From the NCBI GenBank assembly GCA_009787405.1, contig WRGA01000111.1, forward strand, positions 1-44,626: 44,626 bases of DNA, written 5' to 3'. Below the pieces are notes generated by a model. That model was not told the DNA's origin. It saw only the letters and a list, made by a program, of their open reading frames with translations, and did no database searches. The first letter of the stretch is position 1. The number at the start of each line of letters is the position of its first letter. Of the stretch, positions 24,023-31,874 are shown in pieces. Position numbers and translations under genes: made by a program. This stretch comes from Candidatus Azobacteroides sp. (GTDB lineage: Bacteria; Bacteroidota; Bacteroidia; Bacteroidales; WRGA01).

Positions 24023-24351
24023 TCATCGAATTGAAAAAACATATACTTCTACCCTATCTTCATGAATAGAATAGACAATCCGGCGTTCCGCATTAATACG
24101 CTTTGACCATTTTCCGGCCAAATCATATTTCAATGGTTCAGGTTTGCCGATGCCCGAATATGGCTTCCATTGTCCCGTGCGGCGACGTGATATATTTCGT
24201 TTCCCTTATTGTATTATATTCTTCAAGCGACATAAGCACAACACCCGTTCCCCCCGCCGAGGTTGACAATCACCGTGTCCGAATCGTTTATCACGGAATC
24301 GATGTAATCTTTCAGGTTATTCCTCAAATCAGTATAATTTGCCGTTCTCAT
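24023..24351 (-). pseudogene. Decayed yefM-yoeB toxin-antitoxin remnant
   Basis: Reading leftward, 24351 starts MRTANYTDLRNNLKDYIDSV, a clear YefM/Phd-type antitoxin N-terminus, then SDTVIVN. A G-run of six at about 24250-24255 shifts the frame and stops after CAYVA; with five G the frame would continue as VVLMSLEEYNTIRET, the expected YefM sequence. Soon afterwards another frame gives SGIGKPEPLKYDLAGKWSKR, then INAERRIVYSIHEDRVEVYV and FSIR before a stop, the C-terminal part of a YoeB toxin. The first 40-odd residues of YoeB and the end of YefM are missing, so a deletion joined the two. Neither partner can be functional. It lies 212 bp from the divergent, intact hicAB pair. Confidence 0.8.
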
Positions 24352-24508
24352 ATTTTATCGAATTCATTTACCGCAAAAGTAAGTACTTATTTCCGTCATC
24401 CAAATTTTTTCGCTGAATCGTTCGGCAAATTAAAGATATTGTTCCAATCCTTTTTTGCAATAAATGTTAAAAGTGTAGTTTTCCCGAAAAATAATAGCGA
24501 AAACATCT

Positions 24509-24537
24509 TGATATTAAAACTAATATCATTATCTTTA
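24509..24537 (+). promoter_or_regulatory. hicAB promoter with overlapping palindromic operator
   Basis: A perfect inverted repeat TGATATTA-aaac-TAATATCA (24509-24528) lies immediately upstream of TATCTTTA (24530-24537), one base off the -7 consensus TAnnTTTG. The hicA start is 26 nt further on. A palindrome covering the upstream promoter region is what autorepression by HicB would need; binding itself is inferred. Confidence 0.6.
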
Positions 24538-24563
24538 CAGTGTAATAATTAAACGATTGAATT

Positions 24564-24752
24564 GTGAAATATTCAGAACTTGAGCAAAAACTAAAAAAAT
24601 CAGGCTGCTATGAAGATGGCGAAATAGCGGGACATCCGGCATGGTTTAGTCCTGCAACGGGACAATACTTTAAAATGAGCCATCACAAAAACAAAGAGGT
24701 GGCAAGAGGAACATTAAGCAGTATTAAAAAATCTTCAGGGGTTAAATTTTAA
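24564..24752 (+). CDS. hicA: HicA-type mRNA interferase toxin
   Basis: The 62-residue protein has the HicA dsRBD-like fold: MKYSELEQKLKKSGCYEDG, then a catalytic-type His in GHPAWFSPATGQYF, and a second His segment KMSHHKNKEVARGTLSSI as in the family. HicA cleaves mRNA and is neutralised by HicB. The start codon is GTG at 24564; no in-frame ATG lies upstream. It is slightly shorter than many HicAs but complete. hicB follows after 24 nt. Confidence 0.85.
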   Translation: MKYSELEQKLKKSGCYEDGEIAGHPAWFSPATGQYFKMSHHKNKEVARGTLSSIKKSSGVKF

Positions 24753-24776
24753 TCTTCGAATTAAAAAATAAAAATT

Positions 24777-25187
24777 ATGAACACAGTAAAAGCATTTATA
24801 GAAATCGGTAAAGACGGTACATATAGTGTATATGTAGATTTGGAAGACAATACCTTAAACTATGGCATTTACGGAACAGGCGATACCGTAAAAGATGCTG
24901 TTGAAGATTTTGAATCGGCATACGAAGCAATGAAAGAATTTTATCATCAAAAAGAAAAAGAATTTGTAGAAGCCTCGTTTGAGTATCATTATGATATGGC
25001 ATCTTTTCTGCAATATTATTCAAATTTTTTCTCATTGGCCGGATTATCCCGTATGACAGGTATTCATCAGGGGCAACTAAGTCATTATGTTACGGGACAT
25101 AGAACGCCAAGTCGCCGTACAATAGAAAAGATAGACAGTTCAATACATCATTTTGCAACGAAATTAAGTCAAGTTCGATTCGTTTAA
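24777..25187 (+). CDS. hicB: HicB-type antitoxin with C-terminal helix-turn-helix
   Basis: The 136-residue protein begins with the HicB-type partial RNase H-like fold (KAFIEIGKDGTYSVYVDLED, then YGIYGTGDTVKDAVEDFESA) which blocks HicA. The C-terminal part, LSRMTGIHQGQLSHYVTGHR followed by TPSRRTIEKID, is a lambda-Cro/XRE-like HTH, so this antitoxin should bind DNA and repress its own operon. The palindrome at 24509 is the likely site. An intrinsic terminator follows. Confidence 0.85.
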   Translation: MNTVKAFIEIGKDGTYSVYVDLEDNTLNYGIYGTGDTVKDAVEDFESAYEAMKEFYHQKEKEFVEASFEYHYDMASFLQYYSNFFSLAGLSRMTGIHQGQLSHYVTGHRTPSRRTIEKIDSSIHHFATKLSQVRFV

Positions 25188-25214
25188 TTATTACAACTTT
25201 GCAAATCGCTTGAC

Positions 25215-25240
25215 AGCCCTCGAATTTCGGGGGCTTTTTT
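25215..25240 (+). terminator. Intrinsic terminator after hicB
   Basis: AGCCCTCGAATTTCGGGGGC folds into an 8-bp or longer GC-rich stem and is followed by six T. It lies 28 nt beyond the hicB stop and upstream of the convergent fmt stop. Confidence 0.75.
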
Positions 25241-25310
25241 CCCGAAAACTTAATCCTCTTTTTTTCTTCCTTCTGAGATGCCGCAAAGTCTCATGCCTCA
25301 ACCTCAACAT

Positions 25311-26285
25311 TCATCCTGTTATTTTAAAATTTTCCGTTATTTTAAATCCTCTCAGGCATTCGTCGGTATTCATCCGTTTTTTTCCCGGCAACTGAATGTT
25401 TTTCAATCGGATAAAGCCTTCCGAAACGGCAACATCCAAAAATGTTTTTCCGTCGGTTTTGAGTGTGCCGCAAGGATAATCGTGTTTCCGTATGATTTTT
25501 TCGGTTTCGATGACCTTCACCGGTATCTTTTCGCCGGCGGGTGTTTGAAGTTCGGTCCAAGCCGTCGGATACGGAGAAAGTCCGCGAACAAAATTGTAAA
25601 TATGTTCGACGTTGCCGTTCCAGTTTATTTTACACGTCTCCTTAAATATCTTCGGCGCCGGCTTCAATTCGTTTTCATCGCGGTAGTATTTTTCTTGCGA
25701 AAGCGGGGTTACTTTATCTTCGAGAATGGCATCAACGGTTTTTAACACCAAATCCGCTCCTGTTTTCATCAATTTGTCGTGAACAGTTCCGAAGGTATCG
25801 GTTTCGGAAACGGATATTTTTTCGGTAAAAATAATTTCTCCGGTATCTATTTCATGCGATAAAAAGAATGTGGTCACTCCCGTTTCTTTTTCACCGTTGA
25901 TAACCGCCCAATTAATGGGCGCCGCCCCACGATATTGCGGCAATAAAGATCCGTGCAAATTAAACGTTCCTTTCGGAGGCAGGTTCCAAACCACTTCCGG
26001 CAACATCCGGAAAGCTACGACGATTTGCAAATCAGGATTCAAATCGGCCAATTGTTTTAAAAAATCGGGAGATTTCAATTTTTCGGGCTGTAAAACAGGT
26101 AGATTCCGACTCATGGCGTATTCCTTCACTGCAGAAGGTTGTAATTTATGCCCCCTTCCCGAAGGTTTATCGGGCATGGTTACAACTCCGACCACATTAT
26201 AACCGTTTTCCGACAAGGCTTTCAGGCTTTCTGTCGCAAATTCGGGCGTTCCCATGAAAATAATTCTCAGTTCCTCTTTAGTCAT
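25311..26285 (-). CDS. fmt: Methionyl-tRNA formyltransferase
   Basis: The enzyme formylates Met-tRNA(fMet) using 10-formyltetrahydrofolate so that translation can start. The 324-residue sequence shows the N-terminal MGTPEFATESLKAL, the active-site NLHGSLLPQYRG with Asn109 and His111, and the conserved Asp147 in HEIDTGE. The C-terminal OB-fold-like domain begins around residue 210. The start at 26285 (MTKEELRIIFMGTPEF) agrees with the family. It is convergent with hicAB and divergent from the SIMPL lipoprotein. Confidence 0.95.
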   Translation of the reverse strand: MTKEELRIIFMGTPEFATESLKALSENGYNVVGVVTMPDKPSGRGHKLQPSAVKEYAMSRNLPVLQPEKLKSPDFLKQLADLNPDLQIVVAFRMLPEVVWNLPPKGTFNLHGSLLPQYRGAAPINWAVINGEKETGVTTFFLSHEIDTGEIIFTEKISVSETDTFGTVHDKLMKTGADLVLKTVDAILEDKVTPLSQEKYYRDENELKPAPKIFKETCKINWNGNVEHIYNFVRGLSPYPTAWTELQTPAGEKIPVKVIETEKIIRKHDYPCGTLKTDGKTFLDVAVSEGFIRLKNIQLPGKKRMNTDECLRGFKITENFKITG

Positions 26286-26314
26286 GTTTCTATTTATAAA
26301 ATCAACCGTTTTTG

Positions 26315-26322
26315 CAAAATTA
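26315..26322 (-). promoter_or_regulatory. -7 box of fmt
   Basis: TAATTTTG on the minus strand matches TAnnTTTG and lies 30 nt upstream of the fmt ATG. Confidence 0.45.
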
Positions 26323-26459
26323 ATAAAATCGGATATATTTTCGTTTTTTATCTTAAGGCGAAGGTAGGTATAAATTTCAATATATTAAACCGGAATATTT
26401 TTGGCTTTATCTCCGATTTTTGTAATTTTACATTTTTATGAATTAAAAACAACAGGATT

Positions 26460-27164
26460 ATGATGACTACACGAAATCAAATTTTATGGATTTTTGCGAT
26501 GATATTGTTTTTTGCGACCGGGTGTTCCCGTAATGATCAAAAAAACAATCCTCAATCGTATGTCGAAGTACAGGGAAGCGCCGAAAAAGAGATCGATCCC
26601 GACATTTTTTATTTGAATATTACTTTAAGCGAAACAAACGGTTCTCAAAAAAACGACATCAATGTTTTGGAACAAAAGCTGCTTGCCGTCATGGAATCGT
26701 TGAAAATCAACACAAAAACAAATTTGAGCGTTACCGGTATGTCCGGCGATAATTGGTATTGGTGGAGAAAAAATCGCAAGCTGTATCAAAACAAAAGTTA
26801 TTTATTGAAAACATCCAATCTCGACCTGCTTAATTCGGTATGCGACAAGCTCGACAATTTAGGCGGCTATGTCAATTATTATTTGTCTAAAACGGATTAT
26901 TCGAAAATGGACGAACTGAAAAAAGAGGTTCAACAGGAAGCCGTGAAACAAGCACGGGTCAAAGCAGAAAATTTGTTGAGCGGCGAAAATCAAAAAGTCG
27001 ATGAATTGATTTATCTGCAGGAAAGCGAGCCTTACAATCAGACAGGCAGATTTAACTATGAATACGCCAACAAAATGGAAGCAGCCGATGCAGCCCCTTC
27101 GACCATTGACTTCCAAAAAATGAAAGTGTCGTATGATGTAATTGCGCGATTCAGCATTAAATGA
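26460..27164 (+). CDS. SIMPL-domain (DUF541) lipoprotein
   Basis: The 234-residue protein has a lipoprotein signal peptide ending FFATGC, so it is probably anchored in the envelope after Cys. VEVQGSAEKEIDPDIFYLNI is the typical start of the SIMPL/DUF541 fold, and the last strand, VSYDVIARFSI, is its usual end. The family is predicted to be periplasmic with no defined activity. Two ATG codons begin the gene (26460, 26463); either could be used. It is convergent with the ClC gene. Confidence 0.85.
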   Translation: MMTTRNQILWIFAMILFFATGCSRNDQKNNPQSYVEVQGSAEKEIDPDIFYLNITLSETNGSQKNDINVLEQKLLAVMESLKINTKTNLSVTGMSGDNWYWWRKNRKLYQNKSYLLKTSNLDLLNSVCDKLDNLGGYVNYYLSKTDYSKMDELKKEVQQEAVKQARVKAENLLSGENQKVDELIYLQESEPYNQTGRFNYEYANKMEAADAAPSTIDFQKMKVSYDVIARFSIK

Positions 27165-27204
27165 TGTTAAGCAAGAGTTAAGAGTCGGAGGGTGGAATAA
27201 GATA

Positions 27205-27292
27205 CTCGACAATGATGAGCAGACGAGTAGACAAGTTTCGGATGGCGGAAGCCAAATTTGTTTACTCGTTTACTTTGTCTACTTGTTTACTC
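27205..27292. repeat. R3 inverted repeat, copy B
   Basis: The left arm carries CAGACGAGTAGACAAG followed by TTTCGGATGG; the right arm returns TTTGTTTACTCG and TCTACTTGTTTACTC. It shares the AAGTTTCGGATG core with the copy at 6971. The element lies between the convergent SIMPL and ClC genes and could serve both as a 3' end signal. Confidence 0.6.
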
Positions 27293-27320
27293 ATGCACCG
27301 CCTCCGTCTGCGAGGGCGCA

Positions 27321-29102
27321 TTAATCTTCGGAAAAATGTACCAATACTTTCCGGTATGAATTGAAGATTTTCGATTTTGAAACAAAACCGATGTATTTTC
27401 CGGTTTCATCCACTACGGGCAAATTCCACGCATTGGTATCGTCGAAAATTTTCATGACCCGCTCCATGGGCATATTGACCGAGAGTCTGGCGGGAGGGGA
27501 TGTCATTAATTTTTCGATTCGGAAACGATAATATAATTCGGGACGAAACATGATGTTACGAATATCATCCAGCAAAACTATTCCCCGCAGAATGCCGGAT
27601 TTATCCACCACGGGAAAAATATTGCGGGAAGAACGGGAAATCACTTTGATCAAGTCGCCCAAAAACATGTCGGGTTTGATCTTTTCGAAATCGGTTTCGA
27701 TCACATTCTCCATTTTCAGCAGCGTCAACACCGCTTTATCTTTATGGTGCGTAATCAATTCGCCTTTTTGGGCCAACCGCATCGAATAAATACTCTGCGG
27801 TTCGAAAGCAATGATCGTAAGGTAAGAACTGATGACAACCAGCATTAACGGAAGAAACAAATCGTATCCGCCCGTCAGTTCGGCAATCAAAAAAACACCG
27901 GTGAGCGGCGCATGCATAACGCCGGCCATCACACCTGCCATTCCCATCAACGAAAAGTTTTTTTCAGGCAAATATTGTACAATATCAAAATAGTTGATAC
28001 TGTGGGAAAATATAAATCCGGATAAGCATCCCAAGAATAAACTCGGGGCAAAAATTCCGCCGGTCCCTCCTGCCCCGTTGGTAGCGCTCGATGCAAACAC
28101 TTTAAAAAGCAAAATCAGAAATAAATATCCCAGAAAAAGCCAATAATTGCTTGCCAGCGAAAAAAACAAACTGCCGTCGACTAATTTACTGCTTTCATTG
28201 TCCAACAACAAGGTGATGGTGGAATATCCTTCCCCGTAAAGCGGCGGAAAAACAAAAATCAGCAGACTCAAAATCACGCTGCCCACCGCTAATTTTTTAT
28301 ACCATGTGTTTAGTTTCCGGAAACGATTTTCGAGCCAGTTCATCGTGCGTGTAAAATACAACGAGACTAACCCGCAAAACACGCCCAGCAAGAGGACATA
28401 AGGAATACGATGCATTTGAAACGGTTCGGTCATGCTGAATTTGAATATGGCTTCCGTTCCGGAAAATATATATGCAATAGTAGCTGCCGTTACGGAAGAT
28501 ATCAACAACGGCATCACCGAAGTCATCGTCAAATCCAACAACAACACTTCAATCGTAAAAACCAATCCTGCTATGGGCGCCTTAAATATCCCGCCGATTG
28601 CTCCTGCAGCTCCGCAACCGAGCAACAGCATCATCGTTCGTTGTTCCATTTTAAACATACGTCCCAAGTTGGAACCGATGGCCGATCCGGTCAATACAAT
28701 AGGCGCCTCCGCCCCCACCGACCCTCCGAATCCGATCGTCAGCGAGCTTGCCACAATTGACGACCATATATTGTGCGGTTTGATCCGGCTTTGTTTTTGG
28801 GAAATAGCAAAAAGAATTTTAGTCACTCCGTGACTGATATCGTCTTTGACGATATATTTAACAAACAGGCTTGCCAATAATATCCCGATGGCCGGGTAGA
28901 TCAAGTATAAAAAATTCGCTTCGTTGATATTGAAATTATCGGTAAGAATCTTTTGAATCAAATGAATCAGACCTCTCAACAAAATAGCAGTACATGCAGA
29001 CAATATCCCTACAATAAAACTCAATATAAGAACAAAATGCTTTTCGGGAATATGTTTCTCCCTCCACAAAAGCAATTTCCGGAAACCTTCTTTTATCATC
29101 AA
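27321..29102 (-). CDS. ClC-family chloride channel/antiporter with C-terminal CBS pair
   Basis: A 593-residue integral membrane protein with a ClC core (about 1-430) and two CBS domains (about 450-590). Selectivity-filter motifs are GFGGSVGAEAPIV, with Glu132 at the position of the gating or proton Glu, and GAGGTGGIFAPSLFLG. GGIFKAPIAG and the late PLTGVFLIAELTGGYD are also conserved. Glu132 argues for either a channel or an H+/Cl- antiporter. The CBS pair (for example LPVVDETGKYIGFVSKS) often binds adenine nucleotides. It is a single gene with no operon partner; short repeats lie upstream. Confidence 0.9.
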   Translation of the reverse strand: MMIKEGFRKLLLWREKHIPEKHFVLILSFIVGILSACTAILLRGLIHLIQKILTDNFNINEANFLYLIYPAIGILLASLFVKYIVKDDISHGVTKILFAISQKQSRIKPHNIWSSIVASSLTIGFGGSVGAEAPIVLTGSAIGSNLGRMFKMEQRTMMLLLGCGAAGAIGGIFKAPIAGLVFTIEVLLLDLTMTSVMPLLISSVTAATIAYIFSGTEAIFKFSMTEPFQMHRIPYVLLLGVFCGLVSLYFTRTMNWLENRFRKLNTWYKKLAVGSVILSLLIFVFPPLYGEGYSTITLLLDNESSKLVDGSLFFSLASNYWLFLGYLFLILLFKVFASSATNGAGGTGGIFAPSLFLGCLSGFIFSHSINYFDIVQYLPEKNFSLMGMAGVMAGVMHAPLTGVFLIAELTGGYDLFLPLMLVVISSYLTIIAFEPQSIYSMRLAQKGELITHHKDKAVLTLLKMENVIETDFEKIKPDMFLGDLIKVISRSSRNIFPVVDKSGILRGIVLLDDIRNIMFRPELYYRFRIEKLMTSPPARLSVNMPMERVMKIFDDTNAWNLPVVDETGKYIGFVSKSKIFNSYRKVLVHFSED

Positions 29103-29103
29103 A

Positions 29104-29140
29104 ACAATTTACAATCGGACAATTTACAATTTACAATTTT
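29104..29140. repeat. ACAATTTACAAT short tandem repeat upstream of the ClC gene
   Basis: Three to four degenerate 8-10-bp units (ACAATTTACAAT) lie 2-38 bp upstream of the ClC start codon, in what should be the 5' leader. Confidence 0.6.
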
Positions 29141-29233
29141 TCGGGTCAATTTCCCTTAATTCCGGGACATCACACCAATTTGCGTCAACTATCTGTCATT
29201 CCCGAAACGACTATTATTTACGGAGGCATCCAA

Positions 29234-29259
29234 ACTCTTAATTCTTAATTCTTAATTTC
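29234..29259. repeat. TTAAGAR heptamers at the sugar-transferase 3' end
   Basis: Three contiguous CTCTTAA/TTCTTAA units lie immediately beyond the stop codon of the glycosylphosphotransferase gene, as at rnr. Confidence 0.65.
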
Positions 29260-30676
29260 AAATGCCTTTTCCCATAAGAACCGTTTTTATGGTGTATATC
29301 AATATTTTCAGGTCAATGAATAACGACATGTTTTCCAAATAAATAATGTCGTAATCGAGTCGTTCGATCATTTCATTTACCGACTGTGCGTAACCGTACT
29401 TAACCATTCCCCAAGAGGTAATACCGGGTTTTACTTGGTACAACAGGTAAAAAAAAGGAGCTTTTTTCACAATTTCACGAATGAAAAATTGTCGTTCGGG
29501 ACGCGGCCCCACGACTGACATATCTCCTTTCAGCACATTCCAGAATTGCGGTAGTTCATCCAAACGGTATTTCCGCATCCACGATCCGACGGCGGTATTG
29601 CGCGGATCATTTTCCATCGACAATGACGGGCCTTCGCATTCGGCATCGGGGTTCATTGTCCGGAACTTATACATGAGAAAGGGCTTTCCTCCTTTTCCGA
29701 TCCGTTCCTGCGCAAAAAATATGCTTGACTTCGGATCATTCAGTTTGATTCTGACCGCCAAAAATAAATATAAAGGACTCAGCAAAAGTAATACAAAAAA
29801 AGAAATGATCACATCCAATGTTTTTTTTATATTCTTATCAATATCCGAACGGAAGGCGACAAACAACTCATACATGGGTTTGTCGTAAATCGTCGTCATT
29901 TTAACATTTCCGAGTAATATGTCATGTTTTGTCGCCAATATTTTGACGGGAATACCATATTTATACAAAGAATAAAGACGTTCCATCTCTTTTTCTTCGT
30001 TATTTTCGGTTACTACGATAATATCCTCAATGTCCGGAGTGATGACCGACTCCAAATCTTCCCATTCTCCCAGTATCAGTTTTTTCGGTACGGATACTTG
30101 ATGTTCATTCTCCGGCAGAATAAATCCCAACACATTATATCCCAATGATTGAGTCATTCTGTTTAAATCGGTGTACAGGTTGAACGCTCTGGTTCCTGTT
30201 CCGATGATGATCGTGTTGAACTTTAATTTCCGATGGTGTATTTTATTGGTGGCCGTTTGCGTAATGCAAAAACGCACCGAATAGGTCAGTATAAAATGAA
30301 TGGAAAACAACGCCACACACAATTTATAGTAGAGTTCATAAAACGGCGGCAAATCATTAAGCAATACCGAAAAGAAAATCAAAATACTCCCTATCAGCGT
30401 GCAGAAAAGGGTGGACGTCAACTCCATCAAACGCGATTTCCTGAATGCACGATTATAATATCCCGAATAATAATAAATACCTATCCAAACAAAAGGAATG
30501 ATTATTTGCCCCCAAAAAACCTTGTGGCTAAGCAAATATTCATGTAATTCCCAATATCCCTGATAAATAGCAGACTTATCAAAACGAACGATATTGAAAA
30601 GAAACCAGGCTATGTTTGCCGTTAAAAAGTCAGCAACGATATATTTCAATATCTGCTTTCTCTCCTTCTGTTTCAT
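29258..30676 (-). CDS. Polyprenyl glycosylphosphotransferase (WcaJ/WbaP-like)
   Basis: An initiating sugar-1-phosphate transferase for exopolysaccharide, capsule or O-glycan synthesis, moving a hexose-1-phosphate from a UDP-sugar to undecaprenyl phosphate. The N-terminal half has four TM segments and a central CoA-binding-like domain (TIIIGTGTRAFNLYTDLNRM, then a Rossmann pattern). The C-terminal catalytic domain has a reentrant TM (VISFFVLLLLSPLYLFLAVR), FAQERIGKGGKPFLMYKFRT, YRLDELPQFWNVLKGDMSVV and GPRPERQFF, all hallmark segments. The length of 472 is typical. No capsule cluster surrounds it. The sugar is not predictable here. Confidence 0.9.
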   Translation of the reverse strand: MKQKERKQILKYIVADFLTANIAWFLFNIVRFDKSAIYQGYWELHEYLLSHKVFWGQIIIPFVWIGIYYYSGYYNRAFRKSRLMELTSTLFCTLIGSILIFFSVLLNDLPPFYELYYKLCVALFSIHFILTYSVRFCITQTATNKIHHRKLKFNTIIIGTGTRAFNLYTDLNRMTQSLGYNVLGFILPENEHQVSVPKKLILGEWEDLESVITPDIEDIIVVTENNEEKEMERLYSLYKYGIPVKILATKHDILLGNVKMTTIYDKPMYELFVAFRSDIDKNIKKTLDVIISFFVLLLLSPLYLFLAVRIKLNDPKSSIFFAQERIGKGGKPFLMYKFRTMNPDAECEGPSLSMENDPRNTAVGSWMRKYRLDELPQFWNVLKGDMSVVGPRPERQFFIREIVKKAPFFYLLYQVKPGITSWGMVKYGYAQSVNEMIERLDYDIIYLENMSLFIDLKILIYTIKTVLMGKGI

Positions 30677-30799
30677 TTAAAAGTATTATAAAATAAGATA
30701 ATAAAAGAAGACGATGACAACCATACCCCACCGATAGATTATAACGAAAGATGCTGCTTTTTCTTGCATAAGACGAGATATTTTTTACTCCATCTGTTT

Positions 30800-31363
30800 T
30801 TATGCCCTGATAATTTGAAACAATACGCCTTCTCCCAATTTTATGATACTCGAAGGTTTCGGTTTCGACCGTTCGTTTTGCCGATAAGAAACGATATAAT
30901 CGACCGCCTGTTTTATTTCATCGCTTATTTCGGAAAAATTTGACGGCGCCGGTTGTCCGCTGATATTGGCAGACGTCGAAACAATCGGTTTACGAAAAGT
31001 CTCGCACAATTTTGCAGAAAAGGGTTCCCGGGTCACACGAATTCCAACGCTTCCGTCTTCCGCCAATAACCCCGACGCTAAATTACGCGCTCCCGGATAA
31101 ATGATCGTCAACGGTTTGTCACTCATTTCGATTAAATCCCATGCGATATCGGGCATCTGTCCGACATAATTTTGTATTTTCCCGACATGGTCGACAAGTA
31201 CCAACATCGCTTTGCTGTCGGTTCGTTGTTTAATTTCATAAACTTTCTTCACCGCTTTCTCGTCGGTCGCATCGCAACCCAATCCCCAAATAGTATCGGT
31301 CGGATACAGAATAACGCCTCCCGATCGAAGGATTTTGCACGCTTCTTTAATATCTTCCGGCAT
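30800..31363 (-). CDS. L-threonylcarbamoyladenylate synthase (TsaC/YrdC family)
   Basis: The enzyme makes threonylcarbamoyl-AMP from Thr, bicarbonate and ATP for the t6A modification of tRNAs that read ANN codons. The 187-residue protein shows the YrdC signature VILYPTDTIWGLGCDA, KAMLVLVD and the later IVSTSANISGQPAP. Length and content fit the short TsaC form without the Sua5 extension. The gene is divergent from recJ across a 511-bp gap. Either tsaC or a related paralogue is possible, so no symbol is given. Confidence 0.9.
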   Translation of the reverse strand: MPEDIKEACKILRSGGVILYPTDTIWGLGCDATDEKAVKKVYEIKQRTDSKAMLVLVDHVGKIQNYVGQMPDIAWDLIEMSDKPLTIIYPGARNLASGLLAEDGSVGIRVTREPFSAKLCETFRKPIVSTSANISGQPAPSNFSEISDEIKQAVDYIVSYRQNERSKPKPSSIIKLGEGVLFQIIRA

Positions 31364-31874
31364 GATTTTCTATTTTACAATTTTTATGGAATAGTCGGTA
31401 TGACATTGATCTCAGAAATCAACTTTCGGAAATCGCCGTAAAATTAGAAAATTTCACATCATTTCACTACCCGGCAACCTAAAATTCGATCATATTTGAC
31501 TTCGTCGAACGTTGTTTACATTTGTTGCAGGAGATTGCCGTTGAATATCTTTCTATGAGACTGTCGGAAAACCAATCCTGAATAAGGATTCTTCTACGCA
31601 CCGGGTACCGTACACCATAACCATTTTATCCGACAATCATTTAGTTTTTAGCATCTTGTGCTTTTAGTATACAAAAAAATGTCTTTTTTAAGCTGAAATC
31701 ATTGTCTTTTTTATACTTTTACAAACGTTTTCTTGATGCATTCCGGGGTGAGCGGAAAAGCACTCTATTTTGATGCTTGATGCGTTTATAAATGCCGGTT
31801 GACTTAAAACGGCGTAATCCTTTAACCCTTTTTCAAGAAAATTCCCGTCTCAGACAAAAGAAAAACAATATAAA
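31364..31874. other. Long gene-free gap between tsaC-like and recJ
   Basis: Six-frame reading gives no recognisable protein. Structured pieces are visible: an outer TGTCGG (31562-31567) to CCGACA (31630-31635) pairing that encloses an AATCC-tgaataa-GGATT hairpin (31574-31590). A -7-like TACTTTTA lies at 31714-31721, about 150 nt upstream of recJ. A small RNA or regulatory leader is possible but unproven. Confidence 0.45.

Noticed and set aside
24103-24552. 149-residue open frame on the plus strand
   Set aside because: It is antisense to the yefM-yoeB remnant and reaches into the hicAB promoter; the minus-strand likeness is far stronger.
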